A stretch of DNA of 64,000 bases from contig CANMOV010000003.1 of the NCBI GenBank assembly GCA_947499565.1, positions 124,001-188,000 on the forward strand. The letters run 5' to 3'. Made by a program: the position numbers and the translations under genes. This document shows positions 54,820 through 63,781 of this stretch, piece by piece. The notes beneath the pieces are model-generated. The model was given only the letters and a program-made list of their open reading frames with translations. It searched no databases and was not told the DNA's origin. The stretch is from an uncultured Croceitalea sp. GTDB lineage: Bacteria > Bacteroidota > Bacteroidia > Flavobacteriales > Flavobacteriaceae. Position 1 is the stretch's first letter; the number at the start of each line of letters is the position of its first letter.

Positions 54820-54827
54820 TAACTTTG
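54820..54827 (+). promoter_or_regulatory. Predicted -7 element of the GT39-type gene
   Basis: TAACTTTG matches TAnnTTTG exactly, 21 bases before the ATG at 54849. It shows that the in-frame ATG at 54786 is upstream of the promoter. Confidence 0.55.
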
Positions 54828-54848
54828 CCATCGGTAATAATTCATTTA

Positions 54849-56519
54849 ATGGCACAGAAGTTTCCAAGACTTTTTTTATATCTATTAGGGGCACTATTTC
54901 TGCTCAACTTAGTACAAAGTATTTTTACCGAACTTATATATGATGAGGCTTATTATTGGTATTATGCACAAAATTTAGATTGGGGTTATTTTGATCATCC
55001 ACCAATGGTTGCTTTGCTAATTAAACTAAGTAGTTTTCTATTTGAAGGAGAGCTAGGAGTGCGGCTAATGAGCTGTATTTTAGGAGTAGGGACCATCGCA
55101 ATTTTATGGGTTTTAATAGATCATAAAAAGAAAAAAGAGTATATAATTCATTTTTTTCTTCTTTTGTTTGCAATGCCGTTGTTGAATGTTTACGGGTTTT
55201 TAACCTTACCAGATACCCCATTACTATTTTTTACTGCCCTTTTCTTACTAGCTTACAAAAGGTTTTTATCTGAATCTTCCTTGGTTAACATCCTCTTTTT
55301 AGGCTTAACAATGGCGGCTTTAATGTATAGTAAATACCATGCTGTTTTAGTTATCTTTTTTGTCCTTTTATCAAATCTAAAATTGTTGAAAAATAAGTAT
55401 GCTTGGTTTGCCGTACTCATTTCTTTACTAGCTTATCTACCGCACTTTGCATGGCTTTATGAAAATGATTTTGTGACCATAAAATACCATCTTTTTGAAC
55501 GTCCGAACCAACCCTATAGTTTTGAAGGTTTTACGCTTGGATATATCCTTAATCTTATAATTAATTTTGGACTTCTTTTCCCTTTTGCTTACTGGGCGTT
55601 ATTTAAGAAAAAAGACAATGGATATTTTGATAAAGCTTTACGCTTTTTAAGTTATGGTATTATAGTATTCTTTTTAATATCAAGTTTTCAACGACGTACT
55701 CAAACACAATGGGTAATTGTAATATGTATTCCTATGGCACTTCTTGCCTATGAATATTTACTGCATAACACTAAAAGTAGACAATGGATGTATCGCTTAG
55801 GCTTGGTTAGTTTTGTACTACTTCTCATAGGAAGAATTGGACTAGCCTACGAACCTCTTTTCCCTGTTATCTATGAAACTCATGGCAACAAAGAATGGGT
55901 AAGCAAAATAAGGTCTGAAGTTGGAGATATGCCTATTGTTTTTGAAAATAGTTACCGTAGATCACCTATGTATCAGTTTTACTCTGGCGGTATTACAACA
56001 TTTTCATTAAACAATGTCCACTACAGACAAAACCAATATACTATTGATGATTCTGAAGCCAAGGTGCAAGGCAAAAAAATAGCTTATGTTTCACTTTACC
56101 TTAATAAGGGTGATTTTGAATATCAAGATATAAAAGGTGGAGAGTTTAAGGGTGTTTTTATTGAAAACTTTGAGTCTTTTAGAAAGCTTAGATGTTTTGC
56201 AGAAAGCGAACTTATTAAAATATCTGATAAGGATATGACCTTAAAAATCTACAATCCTTATGAAGTGGATATCCCACTGGAAAAATTACAAATTAAGGTG
56301 GGGTATCTTAATTTTTATAAACAATTAAAGGAATCTTTAGGAGTAACATATAGCCCGGTGAACAAGCTAACTACTTCTTTAAAATCTAAAGACACCACTA
56401 GCTTTAAATACAATTTGCCCAATACAGAAATTGAGGATTTTAAATATCTTAAATTTTCTATTTCGGAAAATGGATTACAGTCTGGTATTAATAGTCAAAC
56501 TTATAAAGTGGAACGTTAG
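54849..56519 (+). CDS. ArnT/PMT-like GT39 membrane glycosyltransferase
   Basis: 556 residues from the ATG at 54849. GT-C fold: about ten hydrophobic helices in residues 1-340, with the catalytic Asp-Glu pair in TELIYDEAYYWYYAQNLDWGYFDHPPMVALL near residue 35 (YDEAYY). The soluble C-terminal 200 residues face the periplasm. These enzymes take sugars from polyprenyl-phosphate donors and glycosylate lipid A or proteins. The divergent Dpm1-like gene would make such a donor, which supports the pairing. Its stop overlaps the next start (TAGTG). The frame opens earlier, but the -7 element supports this start. Confidence 0.87.
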   Translation: MAQKFPRLFLYLLGALFLLNLVQSIFTELIYDEAYYWYYAQNLDWGYFDHPPMVALLIKLSSFLFEGELGVRLMSCILGVGTIAILWVLIDHKKKKEYIIHFFLLLFAMPLLNVYGFLTLPDTPLLFFTALFLLAYKRFLSESSLVNILFLGLTMAALMYSKYHAVLVIFFVLLSNLKLLKNKYAWFAVLISLLAYLPHFAWLYENDFVTIKYHLFERPNQPYSFEGFTLGYILNLIINFGLLFPFAYWALFKKKDNGYFDKALRFLSYGIIVFFLISSFQRRTQTQWVIVICIPMALLAYEYLLHNTKSRQWMYRLGLVSFVLLLIGRIGLAYEPLFPVIYETHGNKEWVSKIRSEVGDMPIVFENSYRRSPMYQFYSGGITTFSLNNVHYRQNQYTIDDSEAKVQGKKIAYVSLYLNKGDFEYQDIKGGEFKGVFIENFESFRKLRCFAESELIKISDKDMTLKIYNPYEVDIPLEKLQIKVGYLNFYKQLKESLGVTYSPVNKLTTSLKSKDTTSFKYNLPNTEIEDFKYLKFSISENGLQSGINSQTYKVER

Positions 56520-57175
56520 TGGAAACTATTTATAGAAATGTAGATTCTTTAGATTGGATAACGCTAATAATTTTTATTAGTCTAATACTTTTGGCCCTTG
56601 GAAAATACCTTTTTAAAGGTATGTTTTCCAACTTTATTATTTTACCCTTTAATAATAAATATGTAACGCTTTATAATAAGAAAGGAAAGCTCTTTAATTG
56701 GTTTCATTTATTACTCACTTTTTTTCAATTAATCAATTTTTCACTCTTTATTTTCTTAGCTAAAAATAGCTTATCATCACAAAAAATTGATTCTTATCCG
56801 ATTTTCTTTTTTTCAGTTATAGGAATATTAATCATATATCTCCTTGTGAAAATTGGCATACAAATGGCAAACGGTTTTGTTTTTAATGCCAATGAACTAG
56901 TTACAGGGTTAATTTTTAATAAAATATCGTATTTCAACTATAGCAGTTGCATCGCTTTTCTTGCAAATATAATTTTGACCTATATCTTAAAAGATTCAAA
57001 ACCTGTAGTTTATCTAAGTATTTTCTGTATTCTTTTCATAAATGGTATTGGTCTAGTTAATGCATTGCGAAACCATCAAAAGTTAATTTCAATCAATATT
57101 TTCTATTTTATTTTGTACCTTTGCGCACTCGAAATTGCACCCTTAGTGATTATCGGTAGCTATCTTAACGATTGA
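56519..57175 (+). CDS. DUF4271 membrane protein
   Basis: 218 residues beginning with GTG, overlapping the preceding stop by one base; the next in-frame ATG is far inside. It has about six hydrophobic segments (for example WITLIIFISLILLALG, LLLTFFQLINFSLFIFL and FFFSVIGILIIYLLV) and the conserved-looking FNANELVTGLIFNKISYF. I recognise it as DUF4271, a Bacteroidota inner-membrane family that typically precedes hemD, as here. Function unknown. A predicted internal promoter near its end could drive hemD alone. Confidence 0.8.
   Translation: METIYRNVDSLDWITLIIFISLILLALGKYLFKGMFSNFIILPFNNKYVTLYNKKGKLFNWFHLLLTFFQLINFSLFIFLAKNSLSSQKIDSYPIFFFSVIGILIIYLLVKIGIQMANGFVFNANELVTGLIFNKISYFNYSSCIAFLANIILTYILKDSKPVVYLSIFCILFINGIGLVNALRNHQKLISINIFYFILYLCALEIAPLVIIGSYLND
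57116..57123 (+). promoter_or_regulatory. Predicted internal -7 element for hemD
   Basis: TACCTTTG matches TAnnTTTG exactly, inside the end of the DUF4271 gene and 57 bases before the hemD ATG. It may give hemD its own transcript. Confidence 0.4.
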
Positions 57176-57180
57176 TTCTT

Positions 57181-57924
57181 ATGAAAGTAAAAACGATTTT
57201 GGTTTCTCAACCGGAACCTAAAATGGACAACTCTCCATATTCTCGTTTGATTGAAAAGGAGAAGGTAAAAGTGGATTTTAGACCATTTATCCATGTAGAG
57301 GGAGTCAATGCTAAAATTGTTAGAGAGCAAAAAATTGACCTTAACGATTTTACTGCTATTATTCTAACGAGTAGAAATGCTGTTGACCATTTTTTCAGAA
57401 TTGCTGAAGAAATGCGGTTTAAAGTGCCAGATTCTATGAAATATTTCTGCCAATCTGAAGCTGTTGCTTATTACTTGCAGAAATATGTAGTCTATAGAAA
57501 GCGTAAGATATATGTTGGAAAAAGATTGTTCACTGATCTTACTCCAATGTTCAAGAAGTATAAAGATGAAAAATTCTTATTACCTTCTTCTGATAGTTTA
57601 AAACCTATTGTTCCAAAAGCACTTGATGATTTAAAATTAGATTGGAAACGCGGCGTTTTTTACCGAACAGTGATTAGTGACTTATCAGATTTAAAAGAAG
57701 TATACTACGATGTTTTGGTATTCTTCAGTCCATCAGGAATTGAATCGCTTTTAAAGAATTTTCCTGATTTTGAACAAAATGATACGCGCATTGCTGTTTT
57801 TGGAAATAGTACTGTTAAAGCTGCAACTGAAGCTGGTCTTAGATGCGATATTAAAGCACCAACTCCAGAAACACCATCGATGACGATGGCGCTTCAAAAA
57901 TATATTACGAGTGTAAATAAATAA
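57181..57924 (+). CDS. hemD: Uroporphyrinogen-III synthase
   Basis: 247 residues from the ATG at 57181 (an in-frame TTG at 57172 would overlap the upstream stop). It closes the linear tetrapyrrole hydroxymethylbilane with ring-D inversion, in haem and sirohaem synthesis. HemD diverges strongly, but the Bacteroidota form is recognisable: ILVSQPEPKMDNSPYSRLIEKE at the start, AIILTSRNAVDHFF near 58, KFLLPSSDSL near 135, and VFFSPSGIESLLKNFPDF near 178. It follows DUF4271 by 5 bases and ends before a strong two-way terminator. Confidence 0.87.
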   Translation: MKVKTILVSQPEPKMDNSPYSRLIEKEKVKVDFRPFIHVEGVNAKIVREQKIDLNDFTAIILTSRNAVDHFFRIAEEMRFKVPDSMKYFCQSEAVAYYLQKYVVYRKRKIYVGKRLFTDLTPMFKKYKDEKFLLPSSDSLKPIVPKALDDLKLDWKRGVFYRTVISDLSDLKEVYYDVLVFFSPSGIESLLKNFPDFEQNDTRIAVFGNSTVKAATEAGLRCDIKAPTPETPSMTMALQKYITSVNK

Positions 57925-57944
57925 CTCGTTGTAAACTACTCCAT

Positions 57945-57975
57945 AAAAAAGCCTCGTAAATAACGAGGCTTTTTT
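57945..57975. terminator. Bidirectional rho-independent terminator between hemD and pckA
   Basis: GCCTCGT (57951-57957) pairs with ACGAGGC (57963-57969), flanked by an A run on the left and a T run on the right, so it can stop transcription in both directions. It lies between convergent genes. Confidence 0.93.
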
Positions 57976-57981
57976 ATTTTC

Positions 57982-59598
57982 TTAATATGCATATCGCTGC
58001 GGTCCGCCGCGTCTTATTTCTTCATTTGCATGGGCCTCAAACTTCTTAAAGTTTTCTCTAAAAGCATTAGATAATTTAAAAGCAGTATCATAATATGCTT
58101 TATCGTCGTTCCAAGTTGCTCTTGGACTTAAAACCTTAGTTGGCACACCAGGACATTCACGCGGTTGTGCAACTCCAAACACAGAATGAATATGATAGTT
58201 ATCATAATTGTACAGCCCCAACTCGCCGCTCATAGCAGCACTAATCATCGCTCTTGTATACTTTAACTTCATTCGGGTACCTACTCCATAAGGACCTCCT
58301 GTCCATCCAGTATTTACTAGCCAAACATCAACACCTGATTCTAGCATCTTTTTACTTAGCATTTCTGCATATTTAGCAGGATGTAAAGGCATAAATGGAG
58401 CTCCAAAACAAGCTGAAAAAGAAGGTTGTGGTTCTACTACACCAGCTTCTGTACCTGCTACTTTAGCAGTATAACCAGAAATAAAATGGTATGCTGCTTG
58501 TGCCGGGGTAAGTTTAGATATAGGAGGAAGTACTCCAAAAGCATCTGCAGTTAAAAAGAATATATTCTTAACGTTCTTCCCAATTGAAGGCTCCTGTATA
58601 TTGTCAATATGATATATGGGATAACTCACCCTTGTATTCTGTGTTATAGAAGTGTCTTCAAAATCTACCTCTCCAGAATCATTTAAAATTACGTTCTCTA
58701 GAATAGCTCCTTTCTTGATTGCGCCATAAATTTCAGGTTCATTTTCCTTTGAAAGGTTAATCACCTTAGCATAGCAGCCACCTTCAAAATTAAAGACCGT
58801 GTTTTTAGCTGTCCAACCATGTTCATCATCCCCTATCAACTTCCTATTTGGGTCCGTAGATAGCGTAGTTTTGCCTGTTCCTGATAAACCAAAGAAAATT
58901 GCGGTATCGCCATCTTCCCCAACATTGGCAGAACAGTGCATTGGTAATGTATTTTTAAATACGGGAAGAATAAAATTTAGTGCGGAGAAAATACCCTTTT
59001 TAATTTCACCTGTGTAACCCGTACCCCCTATTAAAGCTATTTTCTTTGAAAAATTTAGGATAGCAAAGTTATGTTGTCTTGTACCATCAATAGCAGCGTC
59101 TGCCATAAAACCCGGAGCATTAATTACCGTCCATTCCGGGTCAAAGTTTTCTAATTCAGCATCCGTAGGTCTTAAAAACATGTTATAGGCAAACATATTG
59201 GACCAGGGGTATTCATTTATAACTCTAATATTTAAGCGATAATCATCTTCAGCGCAGGCGTAAGCGTCACGCACGAATAATTCTTTTTCATTCAAATAAG
59301 CAATAACCTTTTTGTGCAACGCATCAAACTTATCGCTATCAAAAGGAATATTAATATTACCCCACCAGATTTTATCTTCAGTGATTTCGTCTTTTACAAT
59401 AAAACGATCCATAGGTGATCTACCGGTAAACTCTCCAGTATTAACAGCAATAGCTCCAAGCGAAGACTCCACACCCATGCCTTTGGCAATGGTAATTTCA
59501 TGGAGTTTGTCTGAACTTAGTTGGTAATGAATATTTTCATGAGTGATTCCATTTTCATATAACGAAATCGATTTCGTAGTTTGGGCATTGGTTGCCAT
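57982..59598 (-). CDS. pckA: Phosphoenolpyruvate carboxykinase (ATP)
   Basis: 538 residues. It makes phosphoenolpyruvate from oxaloacetate with ATP, the entry step of gluconeogenesis. The ATP-binding P-loop is FFGLSGTGKTTLS near 245, followed by the metal site LIGDDEHGW and the PEP-site sequences GEFTGRSPMDRF near 55. The length and order are those of the bacterial ATP-dependent enzyme, not the GTP form. It is transcribed alone with its own promoter and ends at the shared terminator. Confidence 0.96.
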   Translation of the reverse strand: MATNAQTTKSISLYENGITHENIHYQLSSDKLHEITIAKGMGVESSLGAIAVNTGEFTGRSPMDRFIVKDEITEDKIWWGNINIPFDSDKFDALHKKVIAYLNEKELFVRDAYACAEDDYRLNIRVINEYPWSNMFAYNMFLRPTDAELENFDPEWTVINAPGFMADAAIDGTRQHNFAILNFSKKIALIGGTGYTGEIKKGIFSALNFILPVFKNTLPMHCSANVGEDGDTAIFFGLSGTGKTTLSTDPNRKLIGDDEHGWTAKNTVFNFEGGCYAKVINLSKENEPEIYGAIKKGAILENVILNDSGEVDFEDTSITQNTRVSYPIYHIDNIQEPSIGKNVKNIFFLTADAFGVLPPISKLTPAQAAYHFISGYTAKVAGTEAGVVEPQPSFSACFGAPFMPLHPAKYAEMLSKKMLESGVDVWLVNTGWTGGPYGVGTRMKLKYTRAMISAAMSGELGLYNYDNYHIHSVFGVAQPRECPGVPTKVLSPRATWNDDKAYYDTAFKLSNAFRENFKKFEAHANEEIRRGGPQRYAY

Positions 59599-59622
59599 AA
59601 AACTTCTTTTTTAAAGTTGGTA

Positions 59623-59630
59623 CAAAGCTA
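59623..59630 (-). promoter_or_regulatory. Predicted -7 element of pckA
   Basis: TAGCTTTG on the minus strand matches TAnnTTTG exactly, 24 bases before the pckA ATG. Confidence 0.55.
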
Positions 59631-59673
59631 AAAAAATATAATCCTAACACCTTCAAAATAATGACCAATTACA

Positions 59674-60057
59674 TCATTTTTTAGTCAAAACGGAAAATAT
59701 TAAATAACCCCATGCAGCAATTAACAATGTACCACCTATTGGAGTAATAAAGCCAATCTTTTTAAAATCAAAAGCCGTTAGCGTATTTGTAGCAAGAAAA
59801 TAAATAGAACCAGAAAACAAAACCACTCCAGCAAATACTAGGTAAAAAACAGTGTTTCGAGCACCATTGGAAATATTAGGAAGCATGCTTAGTAGAATTA
59901 AAAACAAAGCATGATACATCTGGTATTTTATCCCAGTCTCAAAAGTATTAATCTCGTCAGGACCTATAATTCGTTTCAAACCATGTGCACCAAAGGCGCC
60001 AAGCACTACAGCAAGTAAGCCAAACACTAATCCTGTAATTAAAATTGTTTTGTTCAT
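59674..60057 (-). CDS. DUF423 membrane protein
   Basis: 127 residues with about four hydrophobic helices. The start TGLVFGLLAVVLGAFGAHGL and the later KYQMYHALFLILLSML, GSIYFLA and GGTLLIAAWGYL are the conserved pattern of DUF423 (YgdD-like) proteins, an inner-membrane family of unknown role. It is divergent from the saccharopine dehydrogenase-like gene. Length is typical of the family. Confidence 0.85.
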   Translation of the reverse strand: MNKTILITGLVFGLLAVVLGAFGAHGLKRIIGPDEINTFETGIKYQMYHALFLILLSMLPNISNGARNTVFYLVFAGVVLFSGSIYFLATNTLTAFDFKKIGFITPIGGTLLIAAWGYLIFSVLTKK

Positions 60058-60118
60058 AACTCAAATAGCTTAATTCTTTAAAAATATAACAATTTGATAC
60101 CTTAGCATTCGTTATATA

Positions 60119-60126
60119 CAAAGGTA
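60119..60126 (-). promoter_or_regulatory. Predicted -7 element for the DUF423 gene
   Basis: TACCTTTG on the minus strand matches TAnnTTTG exactly, 61 bases before the DUF423 ATG. The divergent gene starts 11 bases to its right. Confidence 0.4.
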
Positions 60127-60136
60127 AGCGAATCTT

Positions 60137-61510
60137 ATGTCTCGAAAAATTTTAGTCCTTGGAGCAGGAAAATCAACTTCTTATCTGCTAGATTATTTTT
60201 TAGAAAAATCAAGCTCAGAAAAGCTTCACTTAACAATAGGTGATCTTAATCCAAAAAATATTCCTAACCATATTAGTTCACATCCAAACTGCGATGTAAT
60301 CGCTTTAGATATTTTTGATGATGATGCGCGAGAAAAATTAGTTGCTGCAGCAGCAATAGTAGTGTCTATGTTACCTCCTCGGCTTCATATTAAGGTTGCC
60401 AAAGATTGTATTCATTATAAAAAACATCTAGTTACTGCTTCTTATGTAAGTGACGAAATTATGCAGCTAGATGCTAAGGCAAAACAATTAGGTTTGGTTT
60501 TTATGAATGAAATTGGTTTAGATCCTGGAATTGACCATATGAGTGCTATGGAAGTACTAGATAGGATACGTGCAAAAGGCGGGAAATTATTACTATTTGA
60601 GTCTTTTACAGGAGGTTTAGTAGCACCCGAAAGTGACAACAATCTTTGGAACTATAAATTCACTTGGAACCCTAGGAATGTTGTTGTTGCTGGACAGGGT
60701 GGAACTGCAAAATTTATTCAGGAAGGGACATACAAATACATTCCCTATCATAAACTTTTTAGAAGAACAGAATTTTTAGATGTAGAGCATTATGGAAAGT
60801 TTGAGGCTTATGCTAATCGCGATTCTTTAAAATACCGAGAAGCGTATGGCTTGGAAGATGTATTAACACTTTACCGAGGAACCATGAGAAGAGTAGGTTT
60901 CTCAAAGGCATGGAACATGTTTGTACAGCTAGGGATGACAGATGATAGTTACACGATTGAGAATTCTAAGGGAATGTCTTATCGCGATTTTACCAATTTA
61001 TTTCTTCCATACTCTCCCACCGATTCTGTTGAACTAAAACTTAGACATTACTTGAAAATTGAACAAGATGATATCATGTGGGAAAAGCTATTAGAGCTCA
61101 ATATTTTTGATGCTACTAAAACTATTGTATTGCCTCAGGCTACTCCGGCACAAATACTTCAAGAAATACTTGAAGCCAGTTGGACTTTAGAAAGCGATGA
61201 AAAAGATATGATTGTTATGTACCATAAGTTTGGCTACGAGCTAAATGGTGAAAAGAAACAAATAGACGCTAATATGGTTGTAATTGGTGAAAGTAAAACA
61301 CATACAGCTATGGCAAAAACGGTTGGACTACCGGTTGCTATGGCAACACTCAATATTCTAAATAAAAAAATTACCGCTCCAGGAGTGCAAATTCCAATTA
61401 GCAAAGAAGTTTATGAACCAATCTTAGCTGAGCTTAAAGAATATGGCATTCATTTTAAGGAATATCAAGTTCCATATTTAGGCTACAATCCTGATTCAAT
61501 ATTAAATTAA
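60137..61510 (+). CDS. Saccharopine dehydrogenase-family oxidoreductase
   Basis: 457 residues. The N-terminal Rossmann motif KILVLGAGKSTSYLLDYF binds NAD(P). AAAIVVSMLPPRLHIKVAKDCI and FMNEIGLDPGIDHMSAMEVLDRI are typical of saccharopine dehydrogenase (LYS9-like, glutamate-forming) relatives, and the C-terminal half follows that fold. In lysine breakdown the enzyme splits saccharopine into glutamate and aminoadipate semialdehyde; other members act in polyamine or related pathways. A Lrp-type regulator gene follows 49 bases later, which suits an amino-acid enzyme. No lysine-ketoglutarate reductase is in the window, so the pathway is not proved. Confidence 0.88.
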   Translation: MSRKILVLGAGKSTSYLLDYFLEKSSSEKLHLTIGDLNPKNIPNHISSHPNCDVIALDIFDDDAREKLVAAAAIVVSMLPPRLHIKVAKDCIHYKKHLVTASYVSDEIMQLDAKAKQLGLVFMNEIGLDPGIDHMSAMEVLDRIRAKGGKLLLFESFTGGLVAPESDNNLWNYKFTWNPRNVVVAGQGGTAKFIQEGTYKYIPYHKLFRRTEFLDVEHYGKFEAYANRDSLKYREAYGLEDVLTLYRGTMRRVGFSKAWNMFVQLGMTDDSYTIENSKGMSYRDFTNLFLPYSPTDSVELKLRHYLKIEQDDIMWEKLLELNIFDATKTIVLPQATPAQILQEILEASWTLESDEKDMIVMYHKFGYELNGEKKQIDANMVVIGESKTHTAMAKTVGLPVAMATLNILNKKITAPGVQIPISKEVYEPILAELKEYGIHFKEYQVPYLGYNPDSILN

Positions 61511-61529
61511 CGGATTAAAACTGTTTCAA

Positions 61530-61537
61530 TATCTTTG
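61530..61537 (+). promoter_or_regulatory. Predicted -7 element of the Lrp-type gene
   Basis: TATCTTTG matches TAnnTTTG exactly, 22 bases before the ATG. Confidence 0.55.
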
Positions 61538-61559
61538 AGTTTCTAATTAGAAGCTTAAA

Positions 61560-62030
61560 ATGAAATCACCTAACACTTTAGTGAAAATTGATGGTATAGA
61601 CAAAAAGATACTTAGGTATTTAATGTCCGACGCCCGAAGACCTATCCTAGAAATTGCTAGAAATATTGGCATCTCTGGTGCCGCAATTCACCAAAGACTT
61701 CGAAAATTGGAAGCATCTGGGCTTTTAGCAGGATCTAAGTTTGTTATTAATCCAAAGGCTCTAGGTTATACTACCATGGCTTACATTGGTGTGTTTTTAG
61801 ATAAGGCCATGTCTAATCCAAGAGCAGTTGCAGCACTTGAAAAAATTCCTGAGGTTCTAGAGTGCCATTATACAACAGGCAACTGGTCAATTCTCATTAA
61901 AGTATTATGTAAGGACAACGAGCATTTAATGCACCTTTTAAATAAAAAAATTCAGCAAATCGAAGGAGTCTCAAGAACGGAAACCTTTATTTCCTTAGAT
62001 CAACAAATTGATAGGCAGATTACTATTTAA
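61560..62030 (+). CDS. Lrp/AsnC-family transcriptional regulator
   Basis: 156 residues. The N-terminal helix-turn-helix lies at residues about 9-55 (DKKILRYLMSDARRPILEIARNIGISGAAIHQRLRKLEASGLL), followed by the RAM ligand-binding domain (MAYIGVFLDKAMS, VLECHYTTGNWSILIKVLC). Lrp-type regulators respond to amino acids and act as octamers. Its position directly after a saccharopine dehydrogenase-family gene suggests control of amino-acid use. It has its own promoter. Confidence 0.94.
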   Translation: MKSPNTLVKIDGIDKKILRYLMSDARRPILEIARNIGISGAAIHQRLRKLEASGLLAGSKFVINPKALGYTTMAYIGVFLDKAMSNPRAVAALEKIPEVLECHYTTGNWSILIKVLCKDNEHLMHLLNKKIQQIEGVSRTETFISLDQQIDRQITI

Positions 62031-62044
62031 CGACTAAGCATTCC

Positions 62045-62980
62045 ATGTTCAAAAAACAAAACCGTTTTTTTATACTTACTGGAGTTCTGTTATGCTTAAG
62101 TGCATCGTTGTTTGCTCAAAATTCTTCACAGGACAGTTTTAGCGAGCAAATAGAATTACGACATGATAACGACTTTTTTCTGCTTACCGATCGCTACTAT
62201 TCTTCGGGCTTATTTTTAACCTATCGCAAATTTCTTTCTAAAGGAATCTTTAAAGACAATAAAGAACAAATAGATTTTACCTTAGGTCAAGAGGTTTACA
62301 CGCCTTCACAAACGCAATCTACTAATAATGCAGAGTTTGATAGACCGTATGCAGGTTTCACTGGATTAAATATTTCTTGGTCACTTTCAATGAAAGATCA
62401 ACTTTTAAAAGTAAGTGCTTTAATAGGTATTGCTGGTTTAAACTCAGGGGCAGGTGGCTTTCAACGCTGGTACCATAGAGCCATAGCCATTTCTGACTCT
62501 CCTTTATGGATAGATGAAGTAAATGATAGCTTTCATTTTAATACCTACTTGAGTTATGTAAAAGAATGGAAGATAGCACCAGAACCTTTTGGCGTACGTT
62601 TCGCAATACAACCGAATTTAGCATTAGGCTCAAGAGACATTTATATTGAACCTGAAACCATTTTTTATTTTGGCCGAAGAAATGAACTAGGTAAAAGCAT
62701 TGCATATGACAGATTAGGCTCTACAGATAGAGAAATCTATTTTGCTTTAAGAGCAAGTTACCGCAGTGTTTTATATAATGGCCTAATAGAAGGAAATCTT
62801 TTTGGTGATAACTCCCCTGTATTAAAGGAACCAACAAATTCTATTTGGCGGTTTGGCTTCGATTTTTACCATCGCTTTCAGCGGAATGACTACAAATTTG
62901 GTATCCGTTATAATTCCTCAGAAACGGAGCAATCCCAAAGACATAAGTATGTTATGCTTTCCTATGGCTTACGTTTTTAA
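62045..62980 (+). CDS. LpxR-like outer-membrane lipid A deacylase (DUF2219)
   Basis: 311 residues with a signal peptide (LLCLSASLFAQ, cut near residue 25). LpxR removes the 3'-acyloxyacyl chain of lipid A with calcium. The family start ELRHDNDFFLLTDRYYSSGL near residue 37 holds the Asn-Asp pair, the RPYAG element is near 95, and FQRWYHR near 140 carries the catalytic-type His. A barrel of about twelve strands follows, with a C-terminal Phe. It lies 14 bases after the Lrp gene and may be read with it. Activity is likely but untested. Confidence 0.85.
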   Translation: MFKKQNRFFILTGVLLCLSASLFAQNSSQDSFSEQIELRHDNDFFLLTDRYYSSGLFLTYRKFLSKGIFKDNKEQIDFTLGQEVYTPSQTQSTNNAEFDRPYAGFTGLNISWSLSMKDQLLKVSALIGIAGLNSGAGGFQRWYHRAIAISDSPLWIDEVNDSFHFNTYLSYVKEWKIAPEPFGVRFAIQPNLALGSRDIYIEPETIFYFGRRNELGKSIAYDRLGSTDREIYFALRASYRSVLYNGLIEGNLFGDNSPVLKEPTNSIWRFGFDFYHRFQRNDYKFGIRYNSSETEQSQRHKYVMLSYGLRF

Positions 62981-62983
62981 CAT

Positions 62984-63015
62984 AAAAAAACCTGCCTAGT
63001 TTAGGCAGGCTTTTT
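62984..63015. terminator. Bidirectional rho-independent terminator
   Basis: CCTGCCTA (62991-62998) pairs with TAGGCAGG (63002-63009) over a 3-base loop, with an A run before and a T run after. It separates the LpxR-like gene from the convergent zinc-peptidase gene. Confidence 0.92.
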
Positions 63016-63032
63016 ATACTTTAAAGAATTTC

Positions 63033-63728
63033 TTAATCTCTTCCTCCAAACACCTGAAGACCCCAATATACCAAGGTAGCCAATGAGCCAATAGCGGCAA
63101 CCAAGTAAGTTCTTGCTGCCCATTTTAAGGCATCTTCGGAACCTTTGTATTCTTCCTGGGTAACTATATTTTTTTGCTTAAGCCATTTTAAAGCTCGGTT
63201 ACTTGCATCGTATTCTACAGGTAGCGTAACAAAACTAAACAAGGTGGCAAAACCCATCATTACTAAACCAGCTACTGCAACCCAATAACCTAAACCTATT
63301 CCTGCTGCGGCTCCTAATGCTAAACCTCCAAAAACTACCCAAGTAGACATACCAGAAGTTACGCTTACAACTGGAACCAGTTTAGAGCGCATTCCCAGCC
63401 ATTCATAAGCCTGTGCATGTTGTACTGCATGCCCTACTTCATGGGCAGCAACTGCAGCGGCAGCAGCATTACGCTGATTGTAAACGCCTTCACTAAGGTT
63501 TACTGTTTTATTTTTTGGATTATAGTGGTCCGTAAGCATACCTCCGGTAGAAACAACTTTTACATCTCTGATCCCGTGGTCATCCAACATTTTTTGTGCA
63601 ATTTCTGCTCCGCTCATTCCATTTCTTAAATGCACTTTAGAGTAGTGTTTAAATTTACTTTTTAATCTACTGCTAACTATCCAGCTGACAAGTGCTATTG
63701 CACCTATCAATATATAATATCCCATCAT
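63033..63728 (-). CDS. Neutral zinc metallopeptidase, YugP-like
   Basis: 231 residues. A membrane anchor at the N-terminus (YILIGAIALVSWIVSS) is followed by a zinc-peptidase core with the HExxH motif AAHEVGHAVQHAQ near residue 94, and hydrophobic helices near 120-170. The family (PF04298-type) is widely conserved, but its substrate is unknown. Two adjacent ATGs exist; the first is used. Directly upstream, four copies of a 7-base repeat fill the expected translation-initiation region, so expression might vary with repeat number. Confidence 0.87.
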   Translation of the reverse strand: MMGYYILIGAIALVSWIVSSRLKSKFKHYSKVHLRNGMSGAEIAQKMLDDHGIRDVKVVSTGGMLTDHYNPKNKTVNLSEGVYNQRNAAAAAVAAHEVGHAVQHAQAYEWLGMRSKLVPVVSVTSGMSTWVVFGGLALGAAAGIGLGYWVAVAGLVMMGFATLFSFVTLPVEYDASNRALKWLKQKNIVTQEEYKGSEDALKWAARTYLVAAIGSLATLVYWGLQVFGGRD

Positions 63729-63730
63729 AA

Positions 63731-63758
63731 TTTTATCTTTTATCTTTTATCTTTTATC
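63731..63758. repeat. Four tandem copies of TTTTATC
   Basis: A perfect 7-base unit repeated four times, reading GATAAAA on the coding strand of the peptidase gene and beginning 2 bases before its ATG. Simple repeats at this place can change translation or promoter spacing when copy number slips. Confidence 0.85.
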
Positions 63759-63781
63759 TTTAAATATACCAACTAAAAAGC

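Noticed and set aside
54786-54848. N-terminal extension of the GT39-type protein
   Set aside because: An exact -7 element at 54820-54827 lies inside it, so the shorter start at 54849 is preferred.
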